A stretch of 64,000 nt of DNA, taken from Callorhinus ursinus (taxonomy: Eukaryota; Chordata; Mammalia; Carnivora; Otariidae). The notes beneath the pieces are model-generated. The model saw only the letters and a list, made by a program, of their open reading frames with translations. It ran no database searches and was not told the origin of the DNA. Each line of letters starts with the position of its first letter. The stretch's first letter is position 1. Of this stretch, positions 63,525-64,000 are shown piece after piece. Where the stretch lies: assembly GCF_003265705.1 (NCBI RefSeq), contig NW_020312904.1, positions 2,322,361-2,386,360 on the forward strand, given 5' to 3'. Position numbers and translations under genes: made by a program.

Positions 63525-64000
63525 GCCAGGTGAAGAAAACAAGGGAATCCTAGGCCCAGGGAAGAGTGTGAGCAAGACCAGACAAAGCAAGAAAGCTCAG
63601 CAGGTCAGAGTCCCAGAGCAGCACACGGCTGACACAGGAGTGCTAACGGGACCAACCCAAGGGAGACTGGACGGGTGGGTGGCTGGCATGAGAGCCTCAG
63701 ACCCTGGCGGGAGCACGGACGCTCCTCCACTGTGAAAGGCACTCTGATCAAAGCCCACATGCTCCCTCCCACCTCTCTCCCATCAAGCAGAACGGATGCA
63801 GTTGGGCAGAGAGAGAGACAGAGAGGTGACTTCTTGCTCCCCACACAGGATCCCCCAGGACCACAGCTCTTGCAGCATCACAAAGCTGGCTCCGTGCAGA
63901 GGCGGGAGGGAGAAGTAGGGCTGTCCAGAGGCAGGCGAGGGCCTGAATACCTCCCTCCACAGGGAGGCCTGGGTTCTGCCTTCCTCCTCTCCAGCACCTG
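63525..64000. other. Unique sequence to window end
   Basis: Nothing recognised. Confidence 0.3.

Overview
The window looks like non-coding mammalian nuclear DNA from a carnivore. The strongest pointer is six copies of the carnivore-specific tRNA-derived SINE (Can-SINE/SINEC). Each has the 'GGGTGGCTCAGT...' head (or its complement 'ACTGAGCCACCC'), and five have a clear T/A-rich tail. None carries the dog-specific head ('GGTGGCGCAGCGG'). The caniform consensus (e.g. 'CTGCTGAGCAGGGAGCCCGATG' in pieces) fits an arctoid such as a bear, seal or mustelid better than a dog or a cat. That species-level placement is inference. I found no protein-coding exon, tRNA, rRNA, CRISPR array or bacterial-type operon that I can support. 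The many open frames of 60-300 codons are chance frames, frames through repeats, or frames through runs of N.

Layout. Positions 235-3190 are a pile of very old antisense L1 pieces interrupted by a TTTC microsatellite. From 3.2 to 17 kb lies GC-rich, mostly unique sequence with scattered MIR, L2, L1 and hAT-Charlie fossils. This stretch contains a 24-G run at 5610 and a compact motif-dense block at 8640-8910 (CRE-like site, RFX X-box, forkhead-type palindrome). From 17.47 to 18.52 kb is a TGATCA/CA minisatellite interrupted by a 789-N gap. From 18.5 to 39 kb unique sequence alternates with L2, MIR, MaLR (MLT1-like) LTRs, a fragment of L1/HAL1 ORF1 and three SINECs. One of these SINECs appears to carry a 3' transduced segment inside its target-site duplication. 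From 39 to 52 kb there is a probable solo class-I LTR, several MaLR LTRs in both orientations, and a 38-bp minisatellite broken by a 10-N gap. From 52.3 to 57.2 kb is an AT-rich block built from a SINEC, an internally deleted L1 (with another SINEC nested in it), a MaLR LTR and an L1 3' end. From 57.4 to 58.3 kb is an AT-rich, homeodomain/POU-motif-dense block. From 59 to 61.7 kb is an unusually long L2 copy with recognisable but broken reverse-transcriptase sequence. The end is MIR plus unique DNA.

No genes work together here. The most interesting overall property is a series of short AT-rich islands (about 13 places) containing TAAT/ATTA, octamer, forkhead and RFX-type motifs, set in GC-rich unique DNA without exons. 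This is the look of an intergenic regulatory landscape near a developmental gene. Conservation cannot be seen from one sequence, so this stays a hypothesis. I did not find a convincing undescribed biological system.
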